64,000 bases of DNA. Source: JABDQW01 sp942492025 (GTDB taxonomy: Bacteria; Pseudomonadota; Gammaproteobacteria; SZUA-229). How positions within the stretch are numbered: the stretch's first letter is position 1; each line of letters opens with the position of its first letter. Both the position numbers and the translations under genes were made by a program. The stretch spans positions 372,001 to 436,000 of the forward strand of contig CALODJ010000010.1 of assembly GCA_942492025.1 (NCBI GenBank), in the 5' to 3' direction. A model generated the notes under the pieces. It saw only the letters and a program-made list of their open reading frames with translations. It made no database searches and was not told where the DNA came from. This document shows positions 16,595-25,866 of this stretch, piece by piece.

Positions 16595-17821
16595 CTAGCC
16601 ACCTATACGCGTACCAAAGTTGTATTTAAACGAAAGCTGCACACGAAGGTCATCCGAGCTCTTGACCAGGCGGCTCAACCCGTCAATAGTATCCATCTGT
16701 CCATCACCCTTGTTGTCCCGTTTGCCCCACTGAAGTTCCACACCCCACATGACATTTTCAACGGGATGGTACAGCAGATTCGCCAATGCATACTGACCCT
16801 TCCTGAAAGCCGAGGCTGTTTGCCCGGCACTATTATCAATGTCGATCAGGGAATAACCAATCGTACTGGTAAAGCGTTCGTTCCATGTGCGATCATAAAA
16901 GGCAACAACACCGACCAGGGGAAGTTCTTCAGAGATATTCGAACTGCCCGGTGCTGTTGCACCAATATCGACGCTACCGTCATTCATGTAATTCTGGATG
17001 CCTTCACCGAACACAAGTTGTAACTTGAGTGTGTCGGCGGAAAACTTGACGTTTGTACTGAGATTGACACCCCAGCCAGCTATATCCTGGGATTGATCGA
17101 CCGGGCTGTTACTCTGATCGACAATTTCAGCGTAGCGCAAAATACCTGCCACCTGGAAATGCCCCCAATCATCTGTTCTGCGGTAGTGTGCCGTTAAATC
17201 GGGTAAAGGAAAACGCGGCTCAAGAAACGGGACAACCGGATCATCGACGCGAACCCCGGGGTCGCCGCTGGCACCGGGTTTTTCCAGGGCGATGGCTACA
17301 GTATTTTTTCCCGCAATCGGTGTGTAACGCAGCTGGATATTACGAAAGAAGACCATACCGTTTGGCCCCCAGTATTCGAGCGAATTGGGAAATACATCCG
17401 GGTCCATGAAGACGCTCCAGTACTGACCGGCGCCCACATTATTGAATTCGCCATAGGCATGTCGTAAACGGAATGTTGTCTGGCCTTCGTCTGAGCCCAC
17501 GCCAAACAGCTCGAACTCGAAAATTGTCTTGATATCGCCCTTTGGAGTGGGTTTGAAACCTTTTACTCCAAAACGACTCTGGCGAACAGAAGCGAAGTAG
17601 TTGCCATCGGGCCCGTACTGGTTTTCATATACAGGAAGTTTGGTAGGCCTTACCACATCGTACCAGTTGGGATCGTTAGAACCGGACTGATAGCCCATAT
17701 CGAGCATGATGTGTCCATAGATATCGAGGTAAGCTTCTTGTTTATCTGTGTCAGCGAGCACAGAAAAAGTTGTTCCAAACATAAGCAGCGCAACATACCA
17801 CGGGCTTTTACAATAATTCAT
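16595..17821 (-). CDS. DcaP-like outer-membrane porin
   Basis: 408 residues. The signal peptide ends near VLAD. The mature start YLDIYGHIMLDMGY and the strands SRFGVKGFKPTPKGDIKTIFEFELFG, FRLRHAYGEF and AGQYWSVFMDPDVFPNSLEYWGP are typical of the DcaP/gram-negative porin superfamily, which takes up dicarboxylates and other small anions. A good AAGGAA ribosome site precedes the ATG. The exported glutaminase gene lies just upstream on the same strand (48 bases), so the two may be co-expressed. Confidence 0.85.
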   Translation of the reverse strand: MNYCKSPWYVALLMFGTTFSVLADTDKQEAYLDIYGHIMLDMGYQSGSNDPNWYDVVRPTKLPVYENQYGPDGNYFASVRQSRFGVKGFKPTPKGDIKTIFEFELFGVGSDEGQTTFRLRHAYGEFNNVGAGQYWSVFMDPDVFPNSLEYWGPNGMVFFRNIQLRYTPIAGKNTVAIALEKPGASGDPGVRVDDPVVPFLEPRFPLPDLTAHYRRTDDWGHFQVAGILRYAEIVDQSNSPVDQSQDIAGWGVNLSTNVKFSADTLKLQLVFGEGIQNYMNDGSVDIGATAPGSSNISEELPLVGVVAFYDRTWNERFTSTIGYSLIDIDNSAGQTASAFRKGQYALANLLYHPVENVMWGVELQWGKRDNKGDGQMDTIDGLSRLVKSSDDLRVQLSFKYNFGTRIGG

Positions 17822-17869
17822 TTTTGTTATTTCCTTGTTGTGTGAACACCAATCTGCTGATCAATCCTG

Positions 17870-18904
17870 TTATTCAGGATTTGCGCCGTAAAGGCCAACG
17901 CCGAGTTCACCTGCAATATAGCGAATAGCCTTCATCGCACGAATACTGTTGCCGGCTTCATTAAGGCGCGGCGAAAAAGCGGCAATTGCGAACCGGCCTG
18001 GCACGACGGTCACAATGCCGCCACCGACGCCTGTTTTAGCCGGCAGTCCCGCAGTGTACTGCCAGACACCCGATTCATCATAGAAACCGGTCATCGCCAT
18101 CACGGCCAGTAATTCCGGCACATGCTCAGGTGCAAGGACACGCTTGTTGGTAATCGGGTTTACACCTTCGTTGGCCAGCGTAGCGCCCATGATACCGAGG
18201 TCTTTCGCACTGACGCCGACAGAACATTGTTTGGTATAAACCCGTAGTGCCTCTTCGGGGTCACTGTAAAGCCGTTCATAGTTATAGAGCAGATTAGCAA
18301 TGGCGCGGTTGCCCCACGAGGTGCTGTATTCGGAATCATAAACATCATCCATCAATTCAAGATCGCTACCGGCATAGTCACTCAAGTTCTGCAGTACCAG
18401 TTTCCAGCGCTCTTTTTCTGATTTGGCTTTCACCATGCTGACCGCAGCAATAGCACCGGCGTTAACAGATGGGTTTGCCGAACGCGCTTCAAGCAATTCG
18501 AGCGCTACTTTCGAGTTGAATGGAAGGCCGGTAGGTTCAACGCCAATTTTTTCAGCTATGGCTTCAGGGCCTTGTTGCTGCATCACGAGCGATGCGGTAA
18601 ACGGTTTCGAAACCGACTGGATGGAAAACTTGTAGTCGACGTCACCCCTCGCATAGACCTTGCCGTCACGTGTCACAATAACGACACCGAACAGGTCACT
18701 GGGCACGGTAGTCAGTATCGGAATGTAATCTGCATTCTTGCCTTCTTTGAGGTCTTTATATTTTGTATACGCCTCATCCACAACGCGCTGCAGATCGACG
18801 GTTGACTGGCCAACCCCTTTAGCGGCGACCTGTAGCAAAACCAGGGACAGAACCGTTGCCATCAACCCCGTTACCATGGTTTTAACATTTACCCTTGAGG
18901 TCAT
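17870..18904 (-). CDS. glsA: Glutaminase with an N-terminal export signal
   Basis: 344 residues; the core glutaminase family is about 305, and the extra length is an N-terminal hydrophobic signal (LMATVLSLVLLQVAA). The serine-dependent beta-lactamase-like fold shows FSIQSVSKPFTASLV with the catalytic Ser-x-x-Lys, ARSANPSVNAGAIAAVSM, the YxxE/S region and LPAKTGVGGGI. The enzyme converts glutamine to glutamate and ammonia. Most bacterial GlsA proteins are cytoplasmic, so the signal suggests periplasmic scavenging of glutamine, perhaps with the downstream porin. A GAAAGGGG ribosome site supports the start. Confidence 0.92.
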   Translation of the reverse strand: MTSRVNVKTMVTGLMATVLSLVLLQVAAKGVGQSTVDLQRVVDEAYTKYKDLKEGKNADYIPILTTVPSDLFGVVIVTRDGKVYARGDVDYKFSIQSVSKPFTASLVMQQQGPEAIAEKIGVEPTGLPFNSKVALELLEARSANPSVNAGAIAAVSMVKAKSEKERWKLVLQNLSDYAGSDLELMDDVYDSEYSTSWGNRAIANLLYNYERLYSDPEEALRVYTKQCSVGVSAKDLGIMGATLANEGVNPITNKRVLAPEHVPELLAVMAMTGFYDESGVWQYTAGLPAKTGVGGGIVTVVPGRFAIAAFSPRLNEAGNSIRAMKAIRYIAGELGVGLYGANPE

Positions 18905-19045
18905 TTCTTTTTCCCCTTTCAGTTATTTGAGATAAGAGTCTTTATTGCAAACCCTCAGTATGCGTTGATGATATCGAGCACGCACAACGTGCATTGATCG
19001 TTTACTGTCAACATCTGTGAATCAATACCAGGCACACTGTCGTCG

Positions 19046-19864
19046 TTACCAGTTCGCTCTGAGTCCAACATAGGGGCCCGTTAGCTCGAAATTCGTGGCA
19101 CTGCGTGCACTGGAATTGTCATCGTCAAACTCGTAGTCGAAATCGGTATACCGGTAACCCGCCAGAATATCAAAATCCACTTTCTCACGTTGCCAGAACC
19201 GGTATGCTCCAGCGATGTTCATCGACTTATAGGCTACGCTGGTGCTGCTCTGGGAAACACTTAGTCCCTGCAGGCCGAAGTTCAGCGCCAATTTCCCCCA
19301 GCGCTTCCGCAACGTAGCGGAAAGGTAGCCGAACGGGACATCGCCACTAATATCGACCGTGTTTCCCGTCTGAGGCGTCATCGTGATATCCAGCTCGACC
19401 TGGCCGATACCGACGCCAACTCCAAAATCCATATCACTTTGCTTCAAGAGCAGGTATTCGATATTGGCCAACGTCATTGTGACTTTCAAATCGCTGCTTA
19501 TCGGGGTCGTATTGCTGATCACTGGGCCGGAGCCGAAATCCAATGACTGCAGCAGCACGCCATCGCCCTTGAATCGTGACGGCAAGTACACAAACCTGAC
19601 GTCCAACCGCTTCCAGCGCACACCAATGGCCGCATCCGGCTCGCTTGAGGAGCCCAGCCCCAGCGAATCGGCTGTTGCCGCACCGCTGAGTGGTGGCGAA
19701 AAACTGAACATCGTGCCATCGATGTCACGCCATGCCCAGCCGACGACCGCGCTGAAATTCCAGTCTGAAGTAGCGACCCCAGCGGCCGCCGGTGGAACAC
19801 TGATGATGCAGAGCGCCAGCAGCTGTAATGCTTTGAGCTTGTAGCGAAGACCTGTCAAAACCAT
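19046..19864 (-). CDS. Outer-membrane beta-barrel protein, function unknown
   Basis: 272 residues with a signal peptide (cleavage near PPAAAG). Strand-like segments follow (FSAVVGWAWRDIDG, IGVRWKRLDVRFVYLPSRF, GVGVGIGQVELDITM, FDILAGYRYTDFDYEF) and the protein ends PYVGLRANW with a terminal aromatic residue. It looks like an eight- to twelve-stranded barrel of the OmpA/OmpW-like superfamily, but I cannot assign a substrate. It is monocistronic or loosely linked to the HlyD gene 80 bases upstream. Confidence 0.75.
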   Translation of the reverse strand: MVLTGLRYKLKALQLLALCIISVPPAAAGVATSDWNFSAVVGWAWRDIDGTMFSFSPPLSGAATADSLGLGSSSEPDAAIGVRWKRLDVRFVYLPSRFKGDGVLLQSLDFGSGPVISNTTPISSDLKVTMTLANIEYLLLKQSDMDFGVGVGIGQVELDITMTPQTGNTVDISGDVPFGYLSATLRKRWGKLALNFGLQGLSVSQSSTSVAYKSMNIAGAYRFWQREKVDFDILAGYRYTDFDYEFDDDNSSARSATNFELTGPYVGLRANW

Positions 19865-19943
19865 TGTCTACCTATCGCGCTCGCATGGAGCAGAATTCGC
19901 GCGCTTTGATTCAGAGAGCCTAATAAGGGATGCGTCGCCTTTT

Positions 19944-20918
19944 TCAAGCAGGAAGAATGTAATTCAACCAGGCGGTCATGCGCAGCATGACCTTGCGAAT
20001 GATATGTGACATTTGTGACGATTCTGTATAGACAGCACCATTACCAAACGCACCGCCCGGCGTCCTGGCGATATCCAGTGGATCCAAGCCCGCTTCGTTG
20101 AATGCATCCTCTCCCAGCTTCAATACCACCGCTATCGGCTGAGGCACATCCTGCGCGCTTGGCGCCATCGGAATATTGCCGCTGGGATCAAGCTGCCCGG
20201 CCGGTGTTATCGGCGCGATGCTATCGACCGTGGCTGCAAAGACCATTCCCGGAAGGATCGTGAAAGTCACTTCAGACGACTGACCGGGTCTGACATGCCG
20301 TGCAAAGTTCTGGTTGATACCCAGCACCAGCCTACTGCGATCCTGGTTGACAAATGCAATCACGCCGCTTTGACCGCTGTTACTGACGCGCTTGCCGACC
20401 GCCAGGCTGACGCCGATAGCAAAGCCATTGCTCGGCGCCGTGACCAAGGTTTTGTCCAAATCATACCGGGCATCATTCAGTTCGCTTTGCAGACTGCCGA
20501 TTTCCGCCGTGTACTGGTCAATCGTGGCCTGGGCGGCAAAATCACCCCGTTTGAGATCCTGCGCGCGCTCCAGGTTGATCTGTGCCAACTTCAATTGGGC
20601 TTCGAGGCCGGCGACCCTGTATTCATACGGGGCTGGATCGATCCTGAACAGTACATCGCCCTTGGCGACCGGCGTCAATGCCTGCACGGGCACGTCGACG
20701 ACTTCGCCGGAGACTTCCGGTGTGATCTGCACAACCTCCTGGTACATATTGACCACGCCCGTCGGCGCACCCCACTGCATCGGAATAAAAAATGCAATCA
20801 GCAGGACCAGCACCCAGACAAGCGGCGAGAGCTTCCACCACAGGTTGAGCTTGATAATGTTGACTTTGACCAGAAGAAAAAGAACACCGACATAACAGAG
20901 CGTCAGGAAAATAATCAT
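19944..20918 (-). CDS. HlyD-family membrane-fusion protein (YibH-like)
   Basis: 324 residues. There are two N-terminal hydrophobic stretches (LTLCYVGVLFLLV and LSPLVWVLVLLIAFFIPMQW), lipoyl halves VVQITPEVSGEVVDVPVQ and LDKTLVTAPSNGFAIGV, and a short helical hairpin (about 115-165). The stop overlaps nothing downstream, but the start overlaps the DUF3302 gene by four bases, the usual arrangement of YibI/YibH-like pairs. It probably works as an efflux adaptor, though no transporter subunit is seen next to it. Confidence 0.88.
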   Translation of the reverse strand: MIIFLTLCYVGVLFLLVKVNIIKLNLWWKLSPLVWVLVLLIAFFIPMQWGAPTGVVNMYQEVVQITPEVSGEVVDVPVQALTPVAKGDVLFRIDPAPYEYRVAGLEAQLKLAQINLERAQDLKRGDFAAQATIDQYTAEIGSLQSELNDARYDLDKTLVTAPSNGFAIGVSLAVGKRVSNSGQSGVIAFVNQDRSRLVLGINQNFARHVRPGQSSEVTFTILPGMVFAATVDSIAPITPAGQLDPSGNIPMAPSAQDVPQPIAVVLKLGEDAFNEAGLDPLDIARTPGGAFGNGAVYTESSQMSHIIRKVMLRMTAWLNYILPA

Positions 20919-21187
20919 CCGGCTTCTTCCTCACTGGATTGTTCCCGTGCCGTTATTTCCGGTTGGCTGACTCCGGGTTTTGTATAAGCCCAGATAAAGG
21001 CCAGTGGCAGCAGAATGCCCATCGTGATCACGCCCCACCAGCCGCATATGTTTATCGCCTCAGCCTGTGGGTGATTGCGCGCGTGTGCAATCTTGCCTGG
21101 CAGCATGCCCAGGACGATCCACACGCCAACAACGGCAACTACCAGAACAATCAGTATCACCAGTGCAAAGATATCGAGGCCTGTCAT
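20915..21187 (-). CDS. DUF3302 small membrane protein (YibI-like)
   Basis: 90 residues with two transmembrane helices (FALVILIVLVVAVVGVWIVLG and GWWGVITMGILLPLAFIWAY) joined by PGKIAHARNHPQAEAINICGW, the conserved stretch of the DUF3302 family. This family is found almost only next to HlyD-type adaptors, as here. Its molecular role is not known to me. Confidence 0.88.
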   Translation of the reverse strand: MTGLDIFALVILIVLVVAVVGVWIVLGMLPGKIAHARNHPQAEAINICGWWGVITMGILLPLAFIWAYTKPGVSQPEITAREQSSEEEAG

Positions 21188-21271
21188 CCTTCGCTCCAGC
21201 AGGTTTCCCGCGTGTCACCTTCGCTGCATCCGCACAGCCCAAAACGGACGCTCAATGAATCTGCCTGGCCC

Positions 21272-21868
21272 TCACTCATCACAGAGCGTCTTGATCTTCA
21301 TTGCGGCCAGGTCAGCCTCTTCCTTCGTCTGCGCTTCGACGAGTTCCTGCTTCGCTGCAATGCACCCCTTGTTGGCCTGGCCGGACTGATCAGCCGCAGG
21401 TGCCGCGTCCGCTGCGCTGGCCTGTGTGCAGTGGTCCGCGGATACGCGGCGCAGGTTCGCCGTCTCGCCGGTCTGCTCGACCGCAACACAATCATCGACG
21501 CGGATCTCGGTCTGATCGGTAACGACCTGTACGACGCCGGCACCGGTGTTGACATCGTACAAAATGCCGGTGTCACCGCTGCTGCTGGCTGCGCCGATCG
21601 CCGCACCCGCAGCCGTGCCGACGATCACGTTGCGTGTTCGGTTCTGCCTCGATGGTCCACGCCGCGTTGTCAGCAGGCCGATACCACCGCCGATCAATGC
21701 GCCTTTGGGCACCGCATTGGATGACAGATCGACTGTTTTCGACGCAGTCACAGTACCGTATTGTATCTTTTTGCTTTGCCCAACATTTTGCGCAAACACG
21801 CTCTGACTGACGGCGATTGTAATCAATACGATAAAAAGCAGGTGTATATGCCTGGAACAACTTTGCAT
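21272..21868 (-). CDS. Exported glycine-zipper protein
   Basis: The ATG at 21868 gives a clean signal peptide (HLLFIVLITIAVSQSVFAQ) and has AAGG 11 bases upstream; a GTG at 21898 is an alternative. The mature part holds an alternating Gly pattern (GALIGGGIGLLTTRRG, NVIVGTAAGAAIGAASS) as in Rickettsia 17-kDa/SlyB-like outer-membrane lipoproteins, but no lipobox cysteine is visible. A C-terminal stretch is Ala/Gln/Lys-rich with repeated EEADLAAMK-type charge. It overlaps the upstream metallo-hydrolase gene region closely, so the two are probably one transcript. The function is unknown. Confidence 0.75.
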   Translation of the reverse strand: MQSCSRHIHLLFIVLITIAVSQSVFAQNVGQSKKIQYGTVTASKTVDLSSNAVPKGALIGGGIGLLTTRRGPSRQNRTRNVIVGTAAGAAIGAASSSGDTGILYDVNTGAGVVQVVTDQTEIRVDDCVAVEQTGETANLRRVSADHCTQASAADAAPAADQSGQANKGCIAAKQELVEAQTKEEADLAAMKIKTLCDE

Positions 21869-21894
21869 AATTTCGCTCGCCTTATCTAATTTAA

Positions 21895-23217
21895 TCACTT
21901 GTCTTTCGCTTTCTGGTCTGCCGGGTACGGGAACTCACGTCCGAGGGCTTCGCTTGCCTCTTTATAGACACCGCGTAGCGCCTCATGCACTTCGCCCCAC
22001 TGGCCTTCTTTGATGAAGTCGCTGTAACCCATCGATTCAGCCGGCACGCCCATCGTCTTGCTGTAATTTTTCCTGTCGTCCTCGCGCGGGGGCTCCGGTT
22101 CGTTAACCAATGGCGGTGACCAGGTATGTTCCTCCACGACGGCCATACGGACCTTGATGTCGTCCCTGGTGATGTTCCAGACCATGAAATCCTCGGCAAG
22201 GCTCAGCGGTCCGTCATAGGTGGTGCGGATGCGATCATTTACGGCCGCGGTCGTGTCAAAATCCTTGAAGAAGTGATAGGCAACTGCCATGCGCGGCTTG
22301 ATTTCAGCCATCAGCTTTCCGAAAGCCTCCGGGGCGGTGTGGATCTGGGTGCCGACCAGCAAGGCGCTCTCCGGCGTGAATCCCATCTTCTTTACCAGAT
22401 CAGGAACCGCGACGAAGCACTCGTGGACAGCAAGATCCGCGTCTCTGGCGTATTGCACAAACCATTTGTTGGGGTAACTGTCTGAGCCAAACACGAATTT
22501 CAGCCCCTTCCACTCAAGGCTGAAGCTGACAGGTCCGTCAAGTGAATGGATCGCCGGAAACGAGCGAATCGTGACGCCGTTATCCTCGTAAATCACGGCA
22601 TTCTCGCCCTTGTAGTCGAATTCGTTGACCTCAATCGAATAGCCGCGAAAGTCGACAAGACCCACGCGACCCGCAAGGTCCCAGGTATACATTTCCTTCA
22701 GTTTCTGAACGGCATACGCTGTGCCGAGTTCGGGGGTGCGACCGCTTGGGCCCCATACCCTAAGAGGTTTCTGCCGTCCCATGAGTGCGCCGCCAATGAA
22801 CAATTCACCCAGCGAACCGAAATGATCTGCGTGCAGATGACCAATGAAGACCTTGTCGAGATAGTCGTAGGGTATTTGCAGGGATGACAGGCGTTCGGCC
22901 GACCCGCTGCCAATGTCGAAGATGAACTTGTCACCGTTCCCCAGTTCGACCAGAAAGCACGCGGCAGCCTGGGCTGCACGCGTTGTTGGCATACCGGTGC
23001 CGCAGGCGATCACGCGCATTTCGTCAGGCCCGAGTTCTTCGCTATTCGGATAGTACGTGTCGTTCGGACGAGCGTGAACCGGCGAGACTTCCGGTTTGTC
23101 TTGACCCGATGCTGCTACAGCCGGTGAGATCGCCTCGGCCAGGTAATCTTCAAAATAAATACCAGCAACGGCTCCCGCGGTAAAAACCATCAAGATCAAC
23201 GCCTTGTGTATTCTCAT
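21895..23217 (-). CDS. Exported metallo-beta-lactamase-fold hydrolase (arylsulfatase/GntH-like)
   Basis: 440 residues with an N-terminal hydrophobic signal. The MBL core is clear: ACGTGMP, FIFDIGSG, then the zinc site HLHADHFGSLGEL, FPAIHSLDGPVSF, FVFGSDS and a late His in VAYHFFKD. The layout matches arylsulfatase/RNase Z-like MBL proteins, and a family annotated as guanitoxin-biosynthesis GntH has similar length and motifs. The substrate is not predictable. A GGGAGG ribosome site precedes the ATG. A perfect inverted repeat 31 bases upstream and a divergent TetR gene suggest ligand-controlled expression. Confidence 0.85.
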   Translation of the reverse strand: MRIHKALILMVFTAGAVAGIYFEDYLAEAISPAVAASGQDKPEVSPVHARPNDTYYPNSEELGPDEMRVIACGTGMPTTRAAQAAACFLVELGNGDKFIFDIGSGSAERLSSLQIPYDYLDKVFIGHLHADHFGSLGELFIGGALMGRQKPLRVWGPSGRTPELGTAYAVQKLKEMYTWDLAGRVGLVDFRGYSIEVNEFDYKGENAVIYEDNGVTIRSFPAIHSLDGPVSFSLEWKGLKFVFGSDSYPNKWFVQYARDADLAVHECFVAVPDLVKKMGFTPESALLVGTQIHTAPEAFGKLMAEIKPRMAVAYHFFKDFDTTAAVNDRIRTTYDGPLSLAEDFMVWNITRDDIKVRMAVVEEHTWSPPLVNEPEPPREDDRKNYSKTMGVPAESMGYSDFIKEGQWGEVHEALRGVYKEASEALGREFPYPADQKAKDK

Positions 23218-23247
23218 ATTCTTGCCTCCCCCGGTGCCGGGCAGCTA

Positions 23248-23265
23248 CTGTACAGTGATGTACAG
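23248..23265. promoter_or_regulatory. Candidate TetR operator between divergent genes
   Basis: CTGTACAGTGATGTACAG is a perfect inverted repeat with seven-base arms and a four-base spacer. It lies 31 bases upstream of the metallo-hydrolase start and 60 bases upstream of the tetR start, where it could repress both. Confidence 0.7.
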
Positions 23266-23325
23266 AGAATATATCAATTTTGTCCCGTTGCGTCTATCAT
23301 CACCGCTGGCAGCCTTGAGAACACC

Positions 23326-23883
23326 ATGAAAACCACACATTTCAAACGCGTAAGCAAGGACCAGTGGCTCGCCTGTGCCCTGGAGGCACTGGCAAACGAA
23401 GGTATCGGTGGCGTGCGTATCGACAAGCTGGCGAAACAGCTGGGTATTGCAAGAAGCGGATTCTACTGGCACTTCAAGGACCGGCAGGACTTGCTCGATC
23501 ATATGCTCGAATACTGGGCGCGCGAGTACACCGAGGTCGTGACCGAAAACAAGGCGTTGACTGAGGGGCCTCCTGCGCAACTGCTGGAAAATGCAATGCG
23601 CATCGTACGTGATTACGAGTTGAACCGTTTCGAGGCCGCCGTATTCATCTGGGCTCAAACCGACCCCGCTGCCAGGGAGACGTTCGAGCGCGTGTACAAA
23701 GTCCGGCTCGACTTCTTCCGCAATGTATTTCGCGATCTTGGATTCAGTGGCGATGAGCTCGAAATGCGTGCACAATTGTTCGTGGGCTACCTGGCCTGGG
23801 AATACACCGGCTTCTGTCCGCAATCCAAAGCTAAGGCTGATCGTCTACTTGAATTACGTTTGAAATTACTGACTGGTCAGTAA
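23326..23883 (+). CDS. TetR/AcrR-family transcriptional regulator
   Basis: The start at 23326 (MKTTHFKRVSKDQWL) leaves 185 residues, the normal TetR size; the longer frame would run through the operator. The DNA-binding domain is ALEALANEGIGGVRIDKLAKQLGIARSGFYWHFKDRQDLLDHML. The rest is helical ligand-binding domain (YTEVVTENKAL to LRLKLLTGQ). It is divergent from the metallo-hydrolase gene, with a palindrome between them. Its 3' end overlaps the stop of the truncated GMC oxidoreductase on the other strand. Confidence 0.93.
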   Translation: MKTTHFKRVSKDQWLACALEALANEGIGGVRIDKLAKQLGIARSGFYWHFKDRQDLLDHMLEYWAREYTEVVTENKALTEGPPAQLLENAMRIVRDYELNRFEAAVFIWAQTDPAARETFERVYKVRLDFFRNVFRDLGFSGDELEMRAQLFVGYLAWEYTGFCPQSKAKADRLLELRLKLLTGQ

Positions 23884-24176
23884 TCCTCCACCTGAAAGCG
23901 CGGCCAGACCGCATAATGGTGCAGGGCCGCCCCGCCGGTGCCGCGGCCGGAATTGAGCCTTGCGTAAATATGGTGCTTGCCTTTCTCATCTAACGGTGAC
24001 GCGCCACGCAGTCGCCGCGCCCACATCGGCGAACTGTAGAGATCGTTTTCCGTCCACGTCGGTCCTGCTTCCAGTACCTTCACGCGTTTACCTGTTTGCG
24101 CAAGCTTCGCTGCAAAAACACTGCCAGCAGCGCCCGAACCTACGATGACAACATCGACTTCTTCATCGTATTGCAT
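23877..24176 (-). pseudogene. GMC-family FAD oxidoreductase, N-terminal remnant
   Basis: From the ATG at 24176 the frame reads VDVVIVGSGAAGSVFAAKLA (FAD Rossmann motif), KVLEAGP, RLNSGRGTGGAALHHYAVWP and RFQVEDY, and then stops. In GMC oxidoreductases this is the first fifth of a protein of about 550 residues, so most of the gene is missing, cut off where the tetR gene ends. It follows the remnant of its usual partner subunit with a three-base gap. Confidence 0.85.
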
Positions 24177-24178
24177 GA

Positions 24179-24472
24179 CTACCACCTCTCAGGAGGAACA
24201 ATGTGAGGCATATACGGCACACCGAGGCGGCGGAAACCCTCCATGGGCCCGTACAAAACATCGGTCGTGTCATTACGCACCACCATGTAAAACAACGGAG
24301 CCGGCGGTGGAAAGGGCCACTCCGCGGGACTATCCTGTCCAATTGACTTCACCAAAGCGATGCGATCTGCATCTTTAAGATCGATAAAGGACGCGCCAAA
24401 TTTCGCTTTGCTGTAATCCTGCAGCGATTTGATACCGGCGCGATAGAAAATGTCGAACGGAGGGTCAGCTGT
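24179..24472 (-). pseudogene. Gluconate 2-dehydrogenase subunit 3-like gene, C-terminal remnant
   Basis: Read on the minus strand, the frame gives RAGIKSLQDYSKAKFG, SPAEWPFPPPAPLFYMVVRN, GPMEGFRRLGVPYMPHI and a stop at 24179-24181. This matches the end of the gluconate 2-dehydrogenase subunit 3 family (PF13618), which normally precedes a GMC oxidoreductase exactly as here. There is no start: the 5' side runs into an in-frame stop at about 24472 and the end of the GAF fragment. It was found by direct translation because it lacks a start codon. Confidence 0.75.
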
Positions 24473-25817
24473 GCGTTATGCCCGTATCTGCGGGAGACTC
24501 CCTGAATTGAAACAAAAACGCCTCGTCAACGTTCGCATATTCACCGATCTCTTTTAGCGCCTCGCAGATTCTGTCGTCGACCTCGCCATTTGGAACGTCG
24601 ATAAAAGACGCCGATAGCGAAGAGAGTACGCTCTCAAAATACAGGCGTTCGTTCAATATTTCAGAACTGCGCTTGCGCATCAAGGCATTGACAAAGATCT
24701 CACCAATTAATTTCAGTTCTTCTATCAGCGCTTTTGGCCATTCGGCGTCCTTCTCCATCGTGTTCAGTACCAGGTAACCGGCGATTTCACCCGACACGTA
24801 GAATGGGGCCCACAACACGGATTAAATGCCGCACTTGTTACGAAATTCTCTGTCCACGACAGCCTCTGGTGGAAAGTCGTTGCCGCGCGAGATAACGACG
24901 GGTTTACCCTGAGACAATTGTTCGGCCAACCAGGGGGCAGCGCTGCTGATATCAACATTGGTAAAATCGATATCCAGTTCGATCCCGGGCGCAACCCACT
25001 GATGGCTGTGGTACAGCTTGCCCGTGACCGGCTCGCGCTGGATAAACGTGGCGAAATCGGCACCCATAAACCCGGCCACCTCGGCAAGAGCATCCTGGAT
25101 AGTACGGTGTACCTGGTTGTCTGGAAGATTGACGAAGTTTGCCGAAAGGCGGTTTATGAGTTGCTCAAATCGCAGACGCTGCTCAACAATGACTGCCTGC
25201 CTTTTCCGATCCAGCGCCGTGGCCAGGATCTTGCTGACCAGATGCAATTCTTCGACCTGTTCAGGGTTCCATCGATTCGCCTGTCTGATCGCATCGAATC
25301 CGAAATTGCCGATGGGTTTGCCGTTCAGGAGGATGGGGATCATCACAAAAGATCGGATACCACGGCTCTGGCAGTAATCGTACTCGTTTGCAGCGGCCTC
25401 GGGTAGATCGTCCAGACTGTCGATGACAATATCGGAACCTGAAAGGGCTTGCTCGGCGACAAACCGAAAACGATCAAGGGGTACGCCACCTTCGACCAGC
25501 AGGTCGCGCTCTATCCCTGGCGCGTACCAATTGTAGCCGGTTCTCAACGTGCCCGTGTCTTCCGAGATCTGGATCAGAAAAGCACGATCGGCCTGTAAAA
25601 ATTCGGCCAGCCGTCCCAGCGATTGCGTGATCTTGTCGTCCACCTGCTCAGCGGCGACACTGGCGAAAGCGGCGGAAATATGCGACAGCAGCTGCTGGAA
25701 ATGGAGTTTCCGATTCAGGGTATCAACCAGGTCACGGTCACCCTGGCGCCGGGGCTCGTCGGCCGTACCACGCCGCTTCTTGTTTGCCTGTTTGTCTATG
25801 AGAGTGGCCTCTGTCAT
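24465..25817 (-). pseudogene. Tandem-GAF sensor protein, interrupted by a stop codon and truncated
   Basis: From the ATG at 25817 the frame carries repeated modules that each begin with a short helix and a GAF domain: RKLHFQQLLSHISAAFASV, QRLRFEQLINRLSANFVNL and ERLYFESVLSSLSASFIDV. A TAA at 24822-24824 breaks the second GAF domain inside NKCGI-stop-SVLWAPFYVSG, and reading continues in the same frame. The third module is cut off after about 50 residues where the gluconate dehydrogenase remnant begins. Intact relatives end in histidine-kinase or sigma-54-activator domains, none of which is present. Confidence 0.8.
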
Positions 25818-25866
25818 TTCAATACCTTGCTTCAACTCTGATATTTCATAGTCATTGTACATATAA

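Noticed and set aside
24822..24824. Sequencing error explaining the stop in the GAF gene
   Set aside because: It is possible, but the gene is also truncated at its 3' end and flanked by other remnants, so real decay is the simpler explanation.
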